Shown: positions 52,304 to 64,000, numbered from the stretch's first letter. The stretch is DNA of 64,000 nucleotides from Erwinia pyrifoliae DSM 12163 (GCF_000026985.1 NC_017390.1:2522492-2586491), one strand, 5' to 3'. A program made the numbers and translations. Notes: a model not told the origin generated them from the letters alone.

Positions 52304-53512
52304 TCATGAGAACCACTGGCCGAACCAGCTGTTCATCTTCATTACCACGAAATCCCAGATTCGGCTAAACAATCCCCCCTCGTTCACCGCCTCCAGCACC
52401 ACCAGCGGGCGCTGCTCAACGGTCTGGCCATTCAGCTGAAAATCAAGGGTTCCTACCACCTGGTTTTTCGCCAGCGGAGCGGTCAGCTGCGGCTGACTTA
52501 GCGTGAAGCTGGCTTTCAGGTTCTTCATCTGCCCGTGAGGCAGCGTGATCGCGGCGTCTTGCGCAACGCCGAGATTGACCTTCTGACGATCGCCATACCA
52601 GACGCGCTGAGTAACAAAAGCCTTTCCTGCTTTAACCGGCGTCACGGTTTCGAAATTGCGCAATCCCCAGGTCAGCAGTTTCTCGCTTTCGCGAAAGCGG
52701 ATCGCATCGGTTGCCGCCCCCAGCACCACGGAAATCATGCGCCGATCGCCATCGACCGCCGAAGCGACAAGGTTGTTGCCCGCTCCGGAGGTATGCCCGG
52801 TTTTGATACCGTCAACCTGCAGGCTGGTGCTCCACAAAAGGCGGTTTCGGTTGTACTGGCGAATGTTGTTGAAGGTAAATACTTTTTCTTTATGCAGCGC
52901 ATACTCGTCCGGTACGTCGCGGATCAGCGCCTGGCCAATCAGCGCCATGTCCCGTGCGGTGCTGTACTGCCCGCTGGCATCAAGGCCGTGCACGGTTTTG
53001 AAATGGGTATTTTTCAGCCCCAGCGCCTGCACATAATTGTTCATCAGGCCGACAAATGCGTCCTGACTGCCGGCGACATAGTCAGCCAGGGCAATACTGG
53101 CATCATTTCCGGACTGGATAACAATGCCTTTGTTAAGTTCGGAAACCGCAATATGGTCACCGGGTTTGAGGAACATCAGGGAGGAACCTTTTAAGACCGG
53201 GTTACCGGTGGCCCAGGCATCTTTCCCTACGGTGACCAGATCATCCTTGCCAATCTTGCCCGCTTTTAGCGCCTGGCCGATAACATAGCTGGACATCATT
53301 TTCGTCAGGCTGGCCGGATCGAGACGCAAATCGGCGTTGGATTCCGCCAGCACTTTGCTGCTGCTGTAGTCCATCAGGATCCAGGCTTTGGCATCAATTT
53401 GCGGCGCGGCGGGCATCTGTTGCGCACGGGCGCAAGAGAGCGTTAGCAATAACAGTGAATAGGTAGTGACCAGTGTCATCACACCGGTAGAAAGGCGCGT
53501 TTTTTTCTTCAT
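52304..53512 (-). CDS. dacC: D-alanyl-D-alanine carboxypeptidase DacC (PBP6)
   Basis: Periplasmic murein DD-carboxypeptidase, membrane-anchored by a C-terminal amphipathic helix. The 402 residues (E. coli 400) have the serine catalytic motifs SXXK in [12 protein letters not shown] near 66, SGN in VIQSGNDAS near 133 and KTG in [11 protein letters not shown] near 237. The PBP5_C domain follows, and the membrane helix ends [15 protein letters not shown]. The signal peptide runs to about CARAQQ. deoR, upstream in E. coli, is not present. Confidence 0.95.
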   Translation of the reverse strand: MKKKTRLSTGVMTLVTTYSLLLLTLSCARAQQMPAAPQIDAKAWILMDYSSSKVLAESNADLRLDPASLTKMMSSYVIGQALKAGKIGKDDLVTVGKDAWATGNPVLKGSSLMFLKPGDHIAVSELNKGIVIQSGNDASIALADYVAGSQDAFVGLMNNYVQALGLKNTHFKTVHGLDASGQYSTARDMALIGQALIRDVPDEYALHKEKVFTFNNIRQYNRNRLLWSTSLQVDGIKTGHTSGAGNNLVASAVDGDRRMISVVLGAATDAIRFRESEKLLTWGLRNFETVTPVKAGKAFVTQRVWYGDRQKVNLGVAQDAAITLPHGQMKNLKASFTLSQPQLTAPLAKNQVVGTLDFQLNGQTVEQRPLVVLEAVNEGGLFSRIWDFVVMKMNSWFGQWFS

Positions 53513-53700
53513 GGTGTAACCAGGTATCCCTCTGAAAGACCAAGATAATTGACGCAGTGTCAGGCGATTAAACGTACTACATTAAGGCGTTGCTGCCTAA
53601 AAAAAAACCGTAGGGTGGTGGAATTTGCTTATATTTACTCAACGCAGCGATTATTGGCCCCTTGCTCGTCACTACATCAGCGCCCGGGTCAGGCTATGGT

Positions 53701-53733
53701 AAAAGCGCCCTGAACCGTTGCCGGAGCGCTTTT
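53701..53733 (-). terminator. Terminator of gsi operon
   Basis: AAAAGCGC/GCGCTTTT stem with a 16-base partly paired loop, 20 bases after the gsiD stop; the A/T ends make it bidirectional. Confidence 0.8.
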
Positions 53734-53753
53734 AAGGGGGAAAAATCAGCTGT

Positions 53754-54659
53754 TCAAACCTTCAGTTTCGGATCCAGCGCGTCGCGCAAGCCGTCTCCCA
53801 ACAGATTAAATGCCAGCACGGTAAAGAAAATCGCCAGGCTGGGGAAAATCGCCACATGCGGTGCCAGTACCATATCCGCCTGTGCTTCATTCAGCATTGC
53901 CCCCCACTCCGGGGTCGGGGGCTGAGCGCCCAGCCCCAGGAAGGAGAGGCTGGCCGCAGAAATGATTGAGGTGCCGATGCGCATGGTGAAATAAACGACG
54001 ATTGACGACAGCGTACCGGGCAGGATATGGCGCACAATCAGGGTGAAATCAGAGGCGCCAATACTGCGCGCCGACTCGATCCAGGTCAGATGTTTCAGCA
54101 CCAGAGTATTACCGCGCACCAGGCGGGCAAAGGCCGGAATACTGAAAATCGCCACCGCCAGAATGACGTTCGACATACCGCTGCCCATCACCGCCACCAC
54201 CGCAATGGCCAGCAGAATGCCCGGAAAGGCAAACAGCACGTCACAGATACGCATGATCAGGCGGTCCCACCAGCCTTCATAATACCCGGCCAGCAGCCCG
54301 AGCGCGCTGCCAAACGCGGCACCGACCGCCACCGAAAAGAAACCGGCGACCAGCGACAGACGGCTGCCCAACAGCACGCGGCTGAAGATATCGCGCCCCA
54401 GCGCGTCGACGCCAAACCAGTGCAGCTGTGAAGGCCCCTCGTTTAACCGGTCGTAGTCAAAATAGTTTTCCGCGTCGAAAGGAGCCAGCCACGGGGCAAA
54501 CAGGGCTATCAGGACAAGCAACAGCACGAACACCGCAGCCACCATCGCCATATGCTGACGGCGAAAACGCCGACAGAACTCGCGCCAGGGGGTGCGAACC
54601 CGATCGGGGTAAATGAACGGCTGCGAAGAGAGTAAGGCATTACGTCGCCAGTTAATCAT
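53754..54659 (-). CDS. gsiD: Glutathione ABC transporter permease GsiD
   Basis: Inner-membrane permease of the glutathione importer, 301 residues (E. coli 303). The N-terminal OppC-type segment ([22 protein letters not shown] near 26) precedes six helices. The EAA loop [24 protein letters not shown] is near 188. It is the last gene of iaaA-gsiABCD and nine bases beyond gsiC. The E. coli genes that follow (pdeI, dgcI, rimO, bssR, yliI, gstB) are missing; dacC comes next. Confidence 0.95.
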   Translation of the reverse strand: MINWRRNALLSSQPFIYPDRVRTPWREFCRRFRRQHMAMVAAVFVLLLVLIALFAPWLAPFDAENYFDYDRLNEGPSQLHWFGVDALGRDIFSRVLLGSRLSLVAGFFSVAVGAAFGSALGLLAGYYEGWWDRLIMRICDVLFAFPGILLAIAVVAVMGSGMSNVILAVAIFSIPAFARLVRGNTLVLKHLTWIESARSIGASDFTLIVRHILPGTLSSIVVYFTMRIGTSIISAASLSFLGLGAQPPTPEWGAMLNEAQADMVLAPHVAIFPSLAIFFTVLAFNLLGDGLRDALDPKLKV

Positions 54660-54668
54660 CGTAGATCC

Positions 54669-55589
54669 TTACTGGTAGCGAATGGCTGGATTGATCGCCG
54701 CATACAGCATATCGACCAGCAGATTAATCAGAATAAATTCCAGTGAAAACAGCAGCACTTCGGCCTGAATCACCGGATAATCGCGCATCGCTACCGAGTC
54801 CACCAGCAACCGCCCCAGGCCAGGCCAGTTAAACACCACTTCGACGACGATAGAACCACCCAGCAGAAAACCAAATTGCAGGCCCATCATGGTGACGACC
54901 GGGATCATAGCATTACGCAGACCATGCTTCACCATCACCACCGCTTCAGGCACCCCCTTCGCCCGCGCGGTACGCATATAGTCTTCCTGTACAACCTCAA
55001 CAAATGAGGCTCGGGTAAAGCGCGCCATCACCGCCGCTACCGCCGCACCCAGGGTAATGGAAGGCAGGATATAGTGTTGCCAGCTATCGGCTCCCACGGT
55101 TGGCAGCCAGCCAAGCTGTACGGAGAACACCTGCATCAGCAGAATGCCCAGGGCGAAAGCCGGGAACGAAATGCCCGATACCGCCAGCGTCATTCCTAAA
55201 CGATCGGGCCAACGGTTGCGCCACACGGCGGAAACGACTCCAATGGCCATGCCGATCAGAACTGACCACAGCATGCTGGTCAGTGTAAGACCCAGCGTGG
55301 GCAAAAATCGTTGCGCGATTTCGGCAGAAACCGGCCGTTTCGACACCATTGAAACGCCAAAATCCCCCTGTAACGCACGGGTGATATAACGCCAGAACTG
55401 CTGCGGCAGCGGCAAATCCAGCCCTAACTGCTGGCGCACCATCGCCACCACTTCAGCATCGGCTTCGCGTCCGGCAATCAGTCGCGCCGGATCGCCCGGC
55501 AGCAGGTGCACAAACAGAAATACCAGCACGGCAACAATCAGCAGTGTGGGGATCAGGCCAAGCAGTCTTTTGAGAAAATAATTAAGCAT
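54669..55589 (-). CDS. gsiC: Glutathione ABC transporter permease GsiC
   Basis: Partner permease, 306 residues (E. coli 306), DppB/OppB type: [21 protein letters not shown] as first helix. The EAA loop [24 protein letters not shown] is near 197. It lies between gsiB and gsiD with short spacers. Confidence 0.96.
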   Translation of the reverse strand: MLNYFLKRLLGLIPTLLIVAVLVFLFVHLLPGDPARLIAGREADAEVVAMVRQQLGLDLPLPQQFWRYITRALQGDFGVSMVSKRPVSAEIAQRFLPTLGLTLTSMLWSVLIGMAIGVVSAVWRNRWPDRLGMTLAVSGISFPAFALGILLMQVFSVQLGWLPTVGADSWQHYILPSITLGAAVAAVMARFTRASFVEVVQEDYMRTARAKGVPEAVVMVKHGLRNAMIPVVTMMGLQFGFLLGGSIVVEVVFNWPGLGRLLVDSVAMRDYPVIQAEVLLFSLEFILINLLVDMLYAAINPAIRYQ

Positions 55590-55629
55590 GTTGTACCCTG
55601 CGCCTCCCTGGCGGGAGGCGCGTTAACCG

Positions 55630-57168
55630 TTACTTCAGATCTGCATCGTCAAAGTTGAACGACGTATCCGGCATCACGTAGAAACCGCTCAAATTGCGGG
55701 TGTTGGCTGAAATCAGCTTTTCTACCACCAGCGGCGCCCAGGGCTGGTCATGCCAGATACGATCCTGCGCATCTTTGTACAGCGCGGCTTTTTTCTCACC
55801 GTCGGTGGTATTCAGCGCATCGCTCAAGTCTTTATCGACCTGAGGATTGCTATAAAAGGCGGTATTGAAGATGGTCGGCGGCCAGGACTGGGTGGCAAAC
55901 AGCGGCGTCAGCGCCCAGTTCGCTTCACCGGTTGAGGCAGACCAGCCGGTATAAAACATGCGCACGCCGCTCTCTTTCTGACCTTTATCTTCCACCTGAG
56001 CCGCTCGCTGACCGGCATCCATCGCCGTCACTTCTACCTTGATCCCCACCTGAGCCAGCTGCTGCTGGGTAAACTGCAGCACTTTCTGCGCCGTACTGTG
56101 ATTGTGCGAAGACCATAGCGTGGTGGTAAAGCCGTTGGGATAGCCTGCTTCTTTCAGGAGTTGACGCGCTTTCGCCGGGTTGTATTCCGGGGTCGCATAC
56201 TGCTGCGCGTACTGGATAGACGGCGGCACAATGCCGCTGGCCGGGGTGGCGTACCCGGCGAAAGCCACCTTCGCCAGCGCCTGACGGTTAATGGCGTAGC
56301 CGATCGCCGCGCGCACCTTCGGGTCATTGAACGGCTTCTGCGTGACATTAAAGCTGATATAGCGCTGCATAATCGACGGCGAAGCCACCAGGTTCAGCCT
56401 GCTGTTTTTCTCCAGCAGTTTGGCTTGCTCAAACGGGATCGGGAAGGCAAAGTTCGCCTCGCCGGTTTGCAGCATTGCGGAACGGGTATTGTTATCCACC
56501 ACCGGACGCCAGGTAATGCTGTCCAGCTTCGGATAGCCCGGTTTCCAGTAACCGCTGAACTTCGCCACCTTGACGAAATCGGTCTGATTCCAGGTGACAA
56601 ACTGATACGGACCGGTACCGACCGGATGGAAAGCGATATCCTTGCCGTACTTCTTCAGCGCGGCCGGGGAAATCATCGCTGCGGCCGGGCTGGCCAAGGT
56701 ATTAATAAACGCCGAGAACGGCTGCCTGAGGGTGATTTTCACCGTGTTCGCATCGACCACTTCGGTACTGGCGATGGTTTTAAACAGGTTAAAGCGCTTA
56801 AGATGGTTATCCGGGTTGCTGGCGCGGTCGAGGTTGGCTTTTACCGCTGCGGCATCAAACGCCGTGCCGTCCTGGAACGTTATCCCCTTCTTCAGCCTGA
56901 TAACGTAACCTAGCCCGTCCGGGCTGGCCTGATAGCTGTCCGCCAGCACGTTTTCCAGTTTCATTTCTTTATCAAAGCCGAACAGCCCCTGATAGAACGA
57001 CTTGGCCACCGCCTGCGACAACGTATCGTTGGCATCGTAAGGATCGAGGGTAGTGAAGTTAGACGCCACCGCAATGGTGACATCCTTCGCCGCCAGGGCG
57101 GGAAGTGCAGCACAGCTGCCCAGCAGGCCGGCCGTTAACCATACAGTACGCGTACGCTTATTCATCAT
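55630..57168 (-). CDS. gsiB: Glutathione-binding periplasmic protein GsiB
   Basis: SBP_bac_5 solute-binding protein, 512 residues (E. coli 512), with a signal peptide ending [12 protein letters not shown]. Family blocks: [21 protein letters not shown] near 37, [15 protein letters not shown] near 178 and the C-terminal [14 protein letters not shown]. Two ATG codons open the frame; the first is taken. It gives periplasmic specificity to GsiACD. Confidence 0.96.
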   Translation of the reverse strand: MMNKRTRTVWLTAGLLGSCAALPALAAKDVTIAVASNFTTLDPYDANDTLSQAVAKSFYQGLFGFDKEMKLENVLADSYQASPDGLGYVIRLKKGITFQDGTAFDAAAVKANLDRASNPDNHLKRFNLFKTIASTEVVDANTVKITLRQPFSAFINTLASPAAAMISPAALKKYGKDIAFHPVGTGPYQFVTWNQTDFVKVAKFSGYWKPGYPKLDSITWRPVVDNNTRSAMLQTGEANFAFPIPFEQAKLLEKNSRLNLVASPSIMQRYISFNVTQKPFNDPKVRAAIGYAINRQALAKVAFAGYATPASGIVPPSIQYAQQYATPEYNPAKARQLLKEAGYPNGFTTTLWSSHNHSTAQKVLQFTQQQLAQVGIKVEVTAMDAGQRAAQVEDKGQKESGVRMFYTGWSASTGEANWALTPLFATQSWPPTIFNTAFYSNPQVDKDLSDALNTTDGEKKAALYKDAQDRIWHDQPWAPLVVEKLISANTRNLSGFYVMPDTSFNFDDADLK

Positions 57169-57196
57169 CTGGGTTATCCCTTATGTTATGCAGCCA

Positions 57197-59044
57197 TCAG
57201 GCCCGGCTAATCGCGTGGCGCGCCACAAAATGCCCGACACCGACTTCTATCAACGGATCCACTGCCGGTTCGTCGCCCAGGGCGCGAATCGGACTGGGTA
57301 TTTCATCAACTAACAGTGCTCGTTCACGTCGACGGTGAGCCGGATCGGCTACCGGCACCGACGCCATCAGCTTACGGGTATAGGGGTGTTGAGGATGCTC
57401 AAATACCGCCTGACGCGGCCCGATCTCCACGATCTGCCCAAGATACATCACCGCCACCCGGTGGCTGATACGCTCCACCACCGCCATATCGTGGGAGATA
57501 AACAAAAATGCGATGCCAAATTCGCGCTGTAAATCGAGCATCAGATTAATGATCTGCGCCTGAACCGAGACGTCCAGCGCCGATACGGCTTCATCGGCAA
57601 TCACCACTTTTGGGTTAAGCGCCAGCGCGCGCGCAATGCAGATGCGCTGACGCTGGCCGCCGGAGAACTCATGCGGATAACGCCGCGCATGTTCCGCCAG
57701 CAACCCGACGCGCTCCAGCAGGCTTGCCACCCGCTGCTCCGCTTCTTGTCCCCGGGCAATACCATGAATCAGCAGCGGTTCCATGATTGAATAACCGACG
57801 GTCAGGCGGGGATCGAGCGAGGCATACGGGTCCTGAAAAATAAACTGGATATCACGGCGTACATGCGACAGCGCCGGGCCGGATAAACGGTCAATGCGCT
57901 GACCATTAAAGGTAATGCTGCCGCCCTGGCTCGCCACCAGTCGCAGCAAAGAGCGCCCGGTGGTGGACTTGCCGCAGCCGGATTCCCCGACCAGCGCCAG
58001 CGTTTCACCGGCGCGCAGATCGAAGCTGACCTTCTCTACGGCGTGCACCCGGCGCTTCACCCGGTTGAAAATACCGCTGCGTATGTCAAAACGGGTCACC
58101 AGGTCACGCACCTGAAGGATGGGGGCTTTCTGCCTGTCGACCGTATCCTGCGGCACTTCCGTCGCCGTGACGCCAGTATCGGTCAGTGGAAATTTCGCGG
58201 GCAGATCGCGCCCGGCCATTTCCCCGAGTTTAGGGACCGCCGCCAGCAGCGCACGCGTGTACGGCTGTTGGGGTCGGCTAAAAATTGCCTCCACGCTGCC
58301 GCTTTCCACCACGTCACCGCGATACATCACCTGTACCCGATCCGCCATCTCTGCCACCACGCCCATGTCGTGGGTAATGAAAATGACCCCCATCCGCATC
58401 TCTTTTTGCAGCACGCGGATCAGTTGCAAAATTTGCGCCTGAATGGTGACATCCAGCGCGGTGGTCGGCTCGTCAGCGATAAGCAACGCCGGACGGCAGG
58501 AGAGCGCCATAGCGATCATCACCCGCTGACGCATGCCGCCGGACAGCTGGTGTGGGTAGCGCGACAGCACATTTTTGGCTTCCGGAATGCGCACCAGATC
58601 GAGCATACGCCGCGCCTCGGCCAGCGCCCCGGCATGGTTTTTTCCCTGATGCAGGCGAATGGACTCGGCGATCTGCTCGCCAACCGAAAAGACCGGGTTA
58701 AGCGAGGTCATCGGTTCCTGGAAAATCATCGCCATATCAGCGCCACGTATCCTGCGCAGCTGCGACTGAGTCAAAGTGGCAAGGTCAACCGGCGGCTGCT
58801 GTCGGCGGTGGAACCATATGCTGCCGCTGTCGAGGGTGCCGCCTCCCTGCTCCACCAGCCGCATCAGCGCCAGGGATGTTACTGATTTGCCGGAGCCGGA
58901 CTCGCCGACAATCGCCAGCGTTTCACCGGCATGTACGTCCAGCGACAGATTTTTCACCGCCTGAATGTGCTGACCTTCACGCGTAAAGCTGACGCTCAGA
59001 TCGCGTACCGACAAGACCTTGTCCTGATGTGAAAACGCGCTCAT
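57197..59044 (-). CDS. gsiA: Glutathione ABC transporter ATP-binding protein GsiA
   Basis: Tandem ATPase energising glutathione import, 615 residues (E. coli 623). First cassette: Walker [15 protein letters not shown] near 50, signature [15 protein letters not shown] and DEPTTALD. Second cassette: [14 protein letters not shown] near 354, [15 protein letters not shown] and DEAVSALD. Each cassette is followed by an oligopeptide-transporter C-terminal motif (PHPYT-like: PQQPYTRAL and PQHPYTRKL). The second Walker B reads DEAVSALD, as usual in the Gsi/Dpp F-type ATPases. It overlaps iaaA by one base (TGATG). Confidence 0.96.
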   Translation of the reverse strand: MSAFSHQDKVLSVRDLSVSFTREGQHIQAVKNLSLDVHAGETLAIVGESGSGKSVTSLALMRLVEQGGGTLDSGSIWFHRRQQPPVDLATLTQSQLRRIRGADMAMIFQEPMTSLNPVFSVGEQIAESIRLHQGKNHAGALAEARRMLDLVRIPEAKNVLSRYPHQLSGGMRQRVMIAMALSCRPALLIADEPTTALDVTIQAQILQLIRVLQKEMRMGVIFITHDMGVVAEMADRVQVMYRGDVVESGSVEAIFSRPQQPYTRALLAAVPKLGEMAGRDLPAKFPLTDTGVTATEVPQDTVDRQKAPILQVRDLVTRFDIRSGIFNRVKRRVHAVEKVSFDLRAGETLALVGESGCGKSTTGRSLLRLVASQGGSITFNGQRIDRLSGPALSHVRRDIQFIFQDPYASLDPRLTVGYSIMEPLLIHGIARGQEAEQRVASLLERVGLLAEHARRYPHEFSGGQRQRICIARALALNPKVVIADEAVSALDVSVQAQIINLMLDLQREFGIAFLFISHDMAVVERISHRVAVMYLGQIVEIGPRQAVFEHPQHPYTRKLMASVPVADPAHRRRERALLVDEIPSPIRALGDEPAVDPLIEVGVGHFVARHAISRA

Positions 59045-59970
59045 CAGGGTTCCTCCTGATAAATAGCCACCACGGGCGCTTCGCCCTCCACGCCATAAGC
59101 GCGATACATCCCTTCGCTATTGAACGGCAGCGCCAGGTTGCCAGCAGCATCGACGGCAATCAGCCCACCGCTGCCACCCAGCGCGGGGATTTTCTGCATA
59201 ATAACCTGATGCGCCGCCTGTTCCAGCGACAGCCCGCCATATTCCATCAATGTGGCCACATCATAAGCAGCCAGCAGGCGCATAAAGACTTCTCCGCTTC
59301 CGGTACAGGAGACGGCAACCCCGGCGCTGGCATAGCATCCCGCACCGGGTAGCGGCGAATCGCCAACGCGCCCGAACTGCTTATTGGTTATGCCGCCGGT
59401 CGAGGTGGCTGCGGCCAGATTGCCGGCACCATCGCACGCCACGGCTCCCACGGTGCCAAATTTACGATCGGGATCGATTGGGTCACCGTCATGATCCAAC
59501 CGCATTTGCCCGGCTGCGATAGCGCTTTCCAGCTGGGCGCGGCGCTGAGGGGTAGAAAAAAAGTGATTTTCGACCATTTCAAGGCCCTGCGCCGCCGCAA
59601 ACGATTCCGCGCCTTCACTGATAAACAGGACATGCGGGCTGTTTTCCAGCACCGGATTGCGTACGCGGGTCACCCCCGCCACAGCCCCGGCCGCGCGCGT
59701 TCTGCCATCCATTATGCAGGCATCAAGTTCATGATGCCCCTGATGGGTAAAAACCGCGCCGCGCCCGGCATTAAATAGCGGACATTCTTCCAGCTGGCGC
59801 ACCGCCCCGGTAACCACATCCAGCGCGCTCTGCCCCGCTGCAAGGCTGGCCTGCGCGCCTGCAATAATCTGTGATAACGCCTGACGATAATGTTGCTCTT
59901 TGTTGGCATCCATGCTGGCACGCGCAATAGCACCGGCACCGCCATGAATTGCAATCGTCGCTTTGGCCAT
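59044..59970 (-). CDS. iaaA: Isoaspartyl peptidase / L-asparaginase
   Basis: N-terminal nucleophile hydrolase that removes isoaspartyl dipeptides and hydrolyses asparagine. The 308-residue precursor (E. coli 321) self-cleaves before the threonine of [11 protein letters not shown] near 170, giving alpha and beta chains. [10 protein letters not shown] opens the alpha chain, and [29 protein letters not shown] carries the substrate-binding residues. It is the first gene of the iaaA-gsiABCD unit, so peptide scavenging and glutathione uptake are co-expressed. Confidence 0.96.
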   Translation of the reverse strand: MAKATIAIHGGAGAIARASMDANKEQHYRQALSQIIAGAQASLAAGQSALDVVTGAVRQLEECPLFNAGRGAVFTHQGHHELDACIMDGRTRAAGAVAGVTRVRNPVLENSPHVLFISEGAESFAAAQGLEMVENHFFSTPQRRAQLESAIAAGQMRLDHDGDPIDPDRKFGTVGAVACDGAGNLAAATSTGGITNKQFGRVGDSPLPGAGCYASAGVAVSCTGSGEVFMRLLAAYDVATLMEYGGLSLEQAAHQVIMQKIPALGGSGGLIAVDAAGNLALPFNSEGMYRAYGVEGEAPVVAIYQEEP

Positions 59971-60226
59971 TATTCAATTTACCCTGTAACAAATCAGCAT
60001 GAAAAACACTGGGTTAGAATATATTTCTCGTGAAAATAACCCTTTTGACTATAGGTAGGCGGTATAAAGTTGTAAAGCGGAATATTTACCCGTGAATTAT
60101 AACTAATCGTTCTAAGATAAACCCTAACGACGTTTAAAGCCCGGCAGCACGGGTAAACGTGACCCTGCAGCGGATTCACGCCATAATAATGCCATCAGAT
60201 TTAGTCCATCTTTTGGAGAACAACCA

Positions 60227-61462
60227 ATGGAAGCTTTTAGTGCGGGATTGATCTCCCTTGACGATGCCCTGGCTACCCTGCTGGCACGCATCACCCCGCT
60301 TACTGACAGCGAAACCGTTAGCCTGACCCACGCGGCAGGCCGTATTACTGCCCACGCGGTGATTTCCCCGCTCAACGTGCCGCCGTTTGACAATTCGGCG
60401 ATGGACGGTTACGCCCTGCGGCTGGCCGACCTCGCCCCGGGAGTGGCGCTGCCGGTAGCCGGCAATGCGTTTGCCGGTAGCCCGTATGACGGCGAATGGC
60501 CAGCGGGTAGCTGCATCCGCATTATGACCGGCGCGCCGTTGCCGGCGGGGTGCGAAGCGGTGGTGATGCAGGAACAGACCGCCGCAGTCGGTGACGCGGT
60601 GCGCATTACCGCTGAGGTTAGCGCCGGGCAACATATTCGCCGGGCGGGTGAAGATATCCCTCAAGGCGCTCAGGTGCTGGCAGCCGGGGTAAAGCTCGGC
60701 GCGGCTGAACTGCCGCTGCTGGCCTCGCTCGGTATTCCGCAAGTGACGGTGCTGCGCAAACTGCGCGTGGCGATTTTTTCCACCGGAGATGAATTGCAGC
60801 CGGTGGGCCAACCGCTGGCGGCGGGGCAAATCTACGATACCAACCGTTTCGCCGTGCGGCTGATGCTGGATAAGCTCGGCTGTGAAGTGATTGATCTTGG
60901 CATTATTCGCGACGACCCGGCCGCTCTGCGCGCCGCCTTTATTCAGGCCGATGCCAGCGCCGATGTGGTTGTTAGCAGCGGTGGCGTATCGGTTGGCGCG
61001 GCAGATTACACCAAACAGATGCTGGAGGAGTTAGGCGAAATCGGCTTCTGGAAGCTGGCGATTAAACCCGGTAAGCCGTTTGCCTTTGGCCGCCTGGCGC
61101 ACAGCTGGTTCTGTGGCCTGCCCGGCAACCCGGTCTCGGCGGTGCTGACCTTTTACCAGCTGGTGCAACCGCTGCTGGCCAGGTTAACCGGGCAGCACGG
61201 CCCGGCGTTGCCGCCGCGTCAACGGGTTCGCTGCGCCAGCGACCTGAAAAAGACGCCGGGCCGCCTTGATTTCCAGCGCGGCATTCTCCAGCGCGAACCT
61301 GACGGCGATCTGCGGGTGAGAACCACCGGGCATCAAGGCTCCCACGTATTCAGTTCATTCCAGCTGGCCAACTGTTTTATCGTGCTGGAGCGCGAGCGCG
61401 GCAACGTGGCTGCGGGTGAATGGGTCGAGGTCGAACCCTTTAACGCGCTGCTGGAGGGCTGA
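60227..61462 (+). CDS. moeA: Molybdopterin molybdotransferase MoeA
   Basis: Inserts molybdate into adenylated molybdopterin, the last step of Mo-cofactor synthesis. The 411 residues (E. coli 411) contain the [14 protein letters not shown] block near 55, [15 protein letters not shown] near 100 and the MoCF-binding domain FSTGDEL near 186 with [16 protein letters not shown] near 248. TTGGAGAA precedes the ATG. moeB starts two bases after its stop. Confidence 0.97.
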   Translation: MEAFSAGLISLDDALATLLARITPLTDSETVSLTHAAGRITAHAVISPLNVPPFDNSAMDGYALRLADLAPGVALPVAGNAFAGSPYDGEWPAGSCIRIMTGAPLPAGCEAVVMQEQTAAVGDAVRITAEVSAGQHIRRAGEDIPQGAQVLAAGVKLGAAELPLLASLGIPQVTVLRKLRVAIFSTGDELQPVGQPLAAGQIYDTNRFAVRLMLDKLGCEVIDLGIIRDDPAALRAAFIQADASADVVVSSGGVSVGAADYTKQMLEELGEIGFWKLAIKPGKPFAFGRLAHSWFCGLPGNPVSAVLTFYQLVQPLLARLTGQHGPALPPRQRVRCASDLKKTPGRLDFQRGILQREPDGDLRVRTTGHQGSHVFSSFQLANCFIVLERERGNVAAGEWVEVEPFNALLEG

Positions 61463-61463
61463 T

Positions 61464-62234
61464 ATGCTGCCCGAACTGAGCGATGAGGAGATGCTGCGCT
61501 ATAACCGTCAAATCGTCCTGCAAGGTTTTGACTTCGACGGCCAGGAGCGGCTAAAGGTCGCCCGTGTGCTGGTGGTGGGCCTGGGGGGGCTGGGCTGCGC
61601 CGCCAGCCAGTATCTCGCCGCCGCCGGCGTCGGGCAGTTGACGCTGCTTGATTTTGACCAGGTGGCGCTGTCAAACCTGCAACGGCAGATACTGCACGGC
61701 GAGGCACAGGTGGGAATGGCAAAAGTCGACTCGGCGCGGGCGCGCCTCGCCGCCATCAACTCACTGATCGCCATTGAACCCGTTAACGCCCGCCTTGATG
61801 ATGACGGTATGGCACAGCTTATTGCCCGGCATCAGCTGGTCATTGACTGCTGCGACAACCTTGATACGCGTGAACAGCTCAACCGCCTGTGTTTTGCCAG
61901 CAAAATGCCGCTGGTGTCCGGTGCGGCAGTCCGCATGGAGGGGCAAATCAGCGTATTCAGCTGGGGCCGTGATGAACCCTGTTATCGCTGTATCAGCCGC
62001 CTGTTCGGTGCTGCAACTTTGAGCTGTGTGGAAGCCGGGGTGATGGCACCGCTGGTCGGGGTGATCGGTTCACTGCAGGCGATGGAGGCCATTCGCGCCC
62101 TTACCCACTACGGCAGCCCGATAGCCGGGAAATTGCTGCTGTACGATGCCATGACGCTGCAGTTCCGCACAATCAGGGTGGCGAAGGATGCGGGTTGTGA
62201 GGTGTGTGGGGATGGCGGAGAATCATCAGATTGA
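61464..62234 (+). CDS. moeB: Molybdopterin-synthase adenylyltransferase MoeB
   Basis: E1-like enzyme that adenylates the C-terminal glycine of MoaD so that it can receive sulfur. ATG 61464 (after GGAGGGCTGA) gives 256 residues (E. coli 249); the frame is open into moeA but the family start is ELSDEEMLRYNRQIVL. The nucleotide-binding GLGGLGCAASQYLAAAG is near 36. The zinc cysteines are CYRC near 173 and CEVC near 246. A short Ser/Asp-rich tail extends beyond the usual end. Confidence 0.96.
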   Translation: MLPELSDEEMLRYNRQIVLQGFDFDGQERLKVARVLVVGLGGLGCAASQYLAAAGVGQLTLLDFDQVALSNLQRQILHGEAQVGMAKVDSARARLAAINSLIAIEPVNARLDDDGMAQLIARHQLVIDCCDNLDTREQLNRLCFASKMPLVSGAAVRMEGQISVFSWGRDEPCYRCISRLFGAATLSCVEAGVMAPLVGVIGSLQAMEAIRALTHYGSPIAGKLLLYDAMTLQFRTIRVAKDAGCEVCGDGGESSD

Positions 62235-62301
62235 AAATAAGATGATGCAGAACTTCAGAGGGATGCACAATCGAAGAGGATAGCTGACTGGGAATTTGAC
62301 A

Positions 62302-62332
62302 GCCGCTGCGCCATGTTGATGCAGCGGCTTAT
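62302..62332 (+). terminator. Terminator of moeAB
   Basis: GCCGCTGC/GCAGCGGC stem with an 11-base loop followed by TTATTTT. Confidence 0.8.
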
Positions 62333-62380
62333 TTTGCACAGACTGACTGCTCTGGTCAATCTCACAACTGCCTTCAGAGA

Positions 62381-63973
62381 TTAAACGATACCCTGACTGC
62401 GCAGATAGTCTTCATAGTTACCGGTGAAATCGTTCATTTTGCCCGGCGTCATCTCAATGACGCGGGTTGCCAGTGAACTGACAAATTCACGGTCGTGGGA
62501 AACGAAAATCAGCGTGCCTTCGTACATCTCCAGCGCCATATTCAGCGCTTCGATGGATTCCATATCAAGGTGGTTGGTCGGTTCATCCATGATTAATACG
62601 TTCGGTTTCTGCATCATCAGCTTGCCGAACAGCATACGGCCCTTCTCACCACCGGACAGCACCTTAGCCGGCTTTTTGATGTCGTCCTGGGTAAACAGCA
62701 GACGTCCGAGAATGCCGCGCACCGCCTGCTCGTCATCCCCTTCTTGCTTCCACTGGCTCATCCAGTCGAACACGCTCAGGTCTTCACTAAAGTCGTGAGC
62801 ATGATCCTGAGCGTAGTAGCCAATACGCGCATTTTCAGACCATTTGACCGTTCCGCTATCCGGTAACAGATCGCCCACCAGAGTTTTCAGCAAGGTGGTT
62901 TTACCGATACCGTTCGGGCCGAGGATCGCCAGCTTCTCGCCCACTTCCAGCAGCATATTCAGTTTGCTGAACAGCGGGCCATTATCGAAGCCTTTGGTAA
63001 CGGCTTCCAGCTCAAGGGCGTTACGGAACAGTTTCTTATCCTGTTCGAAACGAATAAACGGGTTCTGGCGGCTGGATGCTTTTACTTCATCCAGTTTAAT
63101 CTTATCGATCTGCTTAGCGCGTGAGGTCGCCTGACGGGATTTCGATGCGTTGGCGCTGAAACGGCTGACGAAGGATTGCAGTTCGTTGATCTGCGCCTTT
63201 TTCTTGGCGTTATCCGACAGCAGACGTTCGCGTGCCTGGGTGGCCGCCGTCATATATTCGTCGTAGTTACCGGAGTAGACGCGCAGCTCGCCGTAGTCGA
63301 GATCGGCCATGTGCGTGCAAACCATATTCAGAAAGTGACGGTCATGCGAAATAATGATCATCGTGCTGTTGCGCTCGTTCAGCACCTGCTCCAGCCAGCG
63401 AATGGTATCGATGTCCAGGTTGTTGGTCGGTTCATCCAGCAACAAAATGTCCGGGTTAGAGAACAGCGCCTGCGCCAGCAGCACACGCAGTTTCCAGCCG
63501 GGAGCAACTTCGCTCATTGGGCCGTAATGCTGCTCCAGCGGAATGCCCACGCCCAGCAGCAGTTCACCGGCGCGCGCTTCAGCGGTGTAACCGTCCATTT
63601 CGCCATAGGCCACTTCAAGATCGGCCACTTTGTAACCGTCCTCTTCGCTCATTTCCGGCAAGGCATAAATGCGGTCACGCTCTTCCTTAACGGCCCACAG
63701 CTCGCCATGGCCCATGATCACGGTGTCCAACACGGAAAACTGCTCGAAGGCGAACTGATCCTGGCGCAGCTTACCGATTCGCTCGTTAGGATCGAGGGCA
63801 ACATTACCCGCAGAAGGCACCAGGTCGCCGCCGAGAATTTTCATAAAGGTGGACTTGCCGCTGCCGTTGGCACCGATCAGACCATAACGGTTGCCGCCGC
63901 CGAATTTGACAGAGATATTTTCGAACAGCGGCTTACTGCCAAACTGCATGGTGACATTGCTGGAAACTAGCAC
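62381..63973 (-). CDS. ybiT: YbiT, ABC-F family ATPase
   Basis: ABC-F translation factor of the EttA/Uup group that acts on the ribosome rather than in transport; 530 residues, as in E. coli. Two ATPase cassettes: Walker [13 protein letters not shown] near 36 and [12 protein letters not shown] near 353. Walker B is [12 protein letters not shown] near 178 and [12 protein letters not shown] near 456. They are joined by the P-site-tRNA-interaction linker (about 240-305), rich in K, Q and S. There are no membrane segments. In E. coli YbiT the second Walker A reads GTNGVGKST; here it is GPNGIGKTT. It is complete, with 27 bases left before the window end. Confidence 0.96.
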   Translation of the reverse strand: MLVSSNVTMQFGSKPLFENISVKFGGGNRYGLIGANGSGKSTFMKILGGDLVPSAGNVALDPNERIGKLRQDQFAFEQFSVLDTVIMGHGELWAVKEERDRIYALPEMSEEDGYKVADLEVAYGEMDGYTAEARAGELLLGVGIPLEQHYGPMSEVAPGWKLRVLLAQALFSNPDILLLDEPTNNLDIDTIRWLEQVLNERNSTMIIISHDRHFLNMVCTHMADLDYGELRVYSGNYDEYMTAATQARERLLSDNAKKKAQINELQSFVSRFSANASKSRQATSRAKQIDKIKLDEVKASSRQNPFIRFEQDKKLFRNALELEAVTKGFDNGPLFSKLNMLLEVGEKLAILGPNGIGKTTLLKTLVGDLLPDSGTVKWSENARIGYYAQDHAHDFSEDLSVFDWMSQWKQEGDDEQAVRGILGRLLFTQDDIKKPAKVLSGGEKGRMLFGKLMMQKPNVLIMDEPTNHLDMESIEALNMALEMYEGTLIFVSHDREFVSSLATRVIEMTPGKMNDFTGNYEDYLRSQGIV

Positions 63974-64000
63974 AGGATAGCCTTTCGTTTGCGAGGTGAA

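Noticed and set aside
58043..58885. 280-codon rightward open frame opposite gsiA
   Set aside because: Antisense shadow over two conserved ATPase cassettes; no start signal or family similarity.
63176..63970. 264-codon rightward open frame opposite ybiT
   Set aside because: Antisense shadow; YbiT on the other strand is full length and strongly conserved.

Overview
The window is a chromosomal segment of a gammaproteobacterium of the Erwiniaceae, most probably the genus Erwinia. Almost every protein is a close full-length match to its Escherichia coli counterpart as I remember it. The gene order follows the E. coli ihfB to moeB/ybiT region, read in reverse, with many E. coli neighbours missing. 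Base composition looks like about 53-55% GC outside one AT-rich stretch. The genus call is an inference from synteny and sequence feel, not a search.

Layout. 1-5.5 kb: ihfB, rpsA, cmk, aroA, serC, all leftward. 5.8-9.7 kb: ycaO, then the ruins of pyruvate formate-lyase (only the tail of pflB fused to the back half of pflA; focA not seen), then ycaD. 9.7-11.35 kb: an AT-rich, foreign-looking and decaying cluster. It holds a frameshifted outer-membrane beta-barrel, a glycine-rich microcin-like peptide, a small membrane protein coupled to it by an ATGA overlap, and a broken C39-type peptidase. 11.4-19 kb: serS, rarA, lolA, ftsK, lrp. 19.5-25.4 kb: trxB, cydDC, aat, infA. 25.7-34.7 kb: clpA, clpS, cspD, ybjD, poxB, ltaE, amiD, ybjQ. 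35-39.6 kb: ybjP and the arginine transporter artPIQM plus artJ. 39.6-47.1 kb: ybjO, the putrescine transporter potFGHI, ybjN, nfsA, a shortened ybjC, grxA. 47.4-53.5 kb: ybjL, a PAP2 phosphatase, a gutted ybjG, sdaC, dacC. 53.7-64 kb: the glutathione importer gsiABCD with iaaA, then moeA-moeB and ybiT.

The theme outside housekeeping is reductive evolution. Compared with E. coli, the window lacks at their usual places focA-pflBA (degenerate), dmsABC, serW, macAB, hcp-hcr, aqpZ, rlmC, rimK, rimO, deoR and a working ybjG. Several survivors carry lesions or domain-level changes: ybjC has lost a membrane segment, AmiD has no lipobox cysteine, and the FtsK linker is about 200 residues short. This fits an anaerobic-metabolism-poor, niche-restricted plant-associated Erwinia. 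No rRNA, tRNA, CRISPR array, insertion sequence or prophage was recognised.
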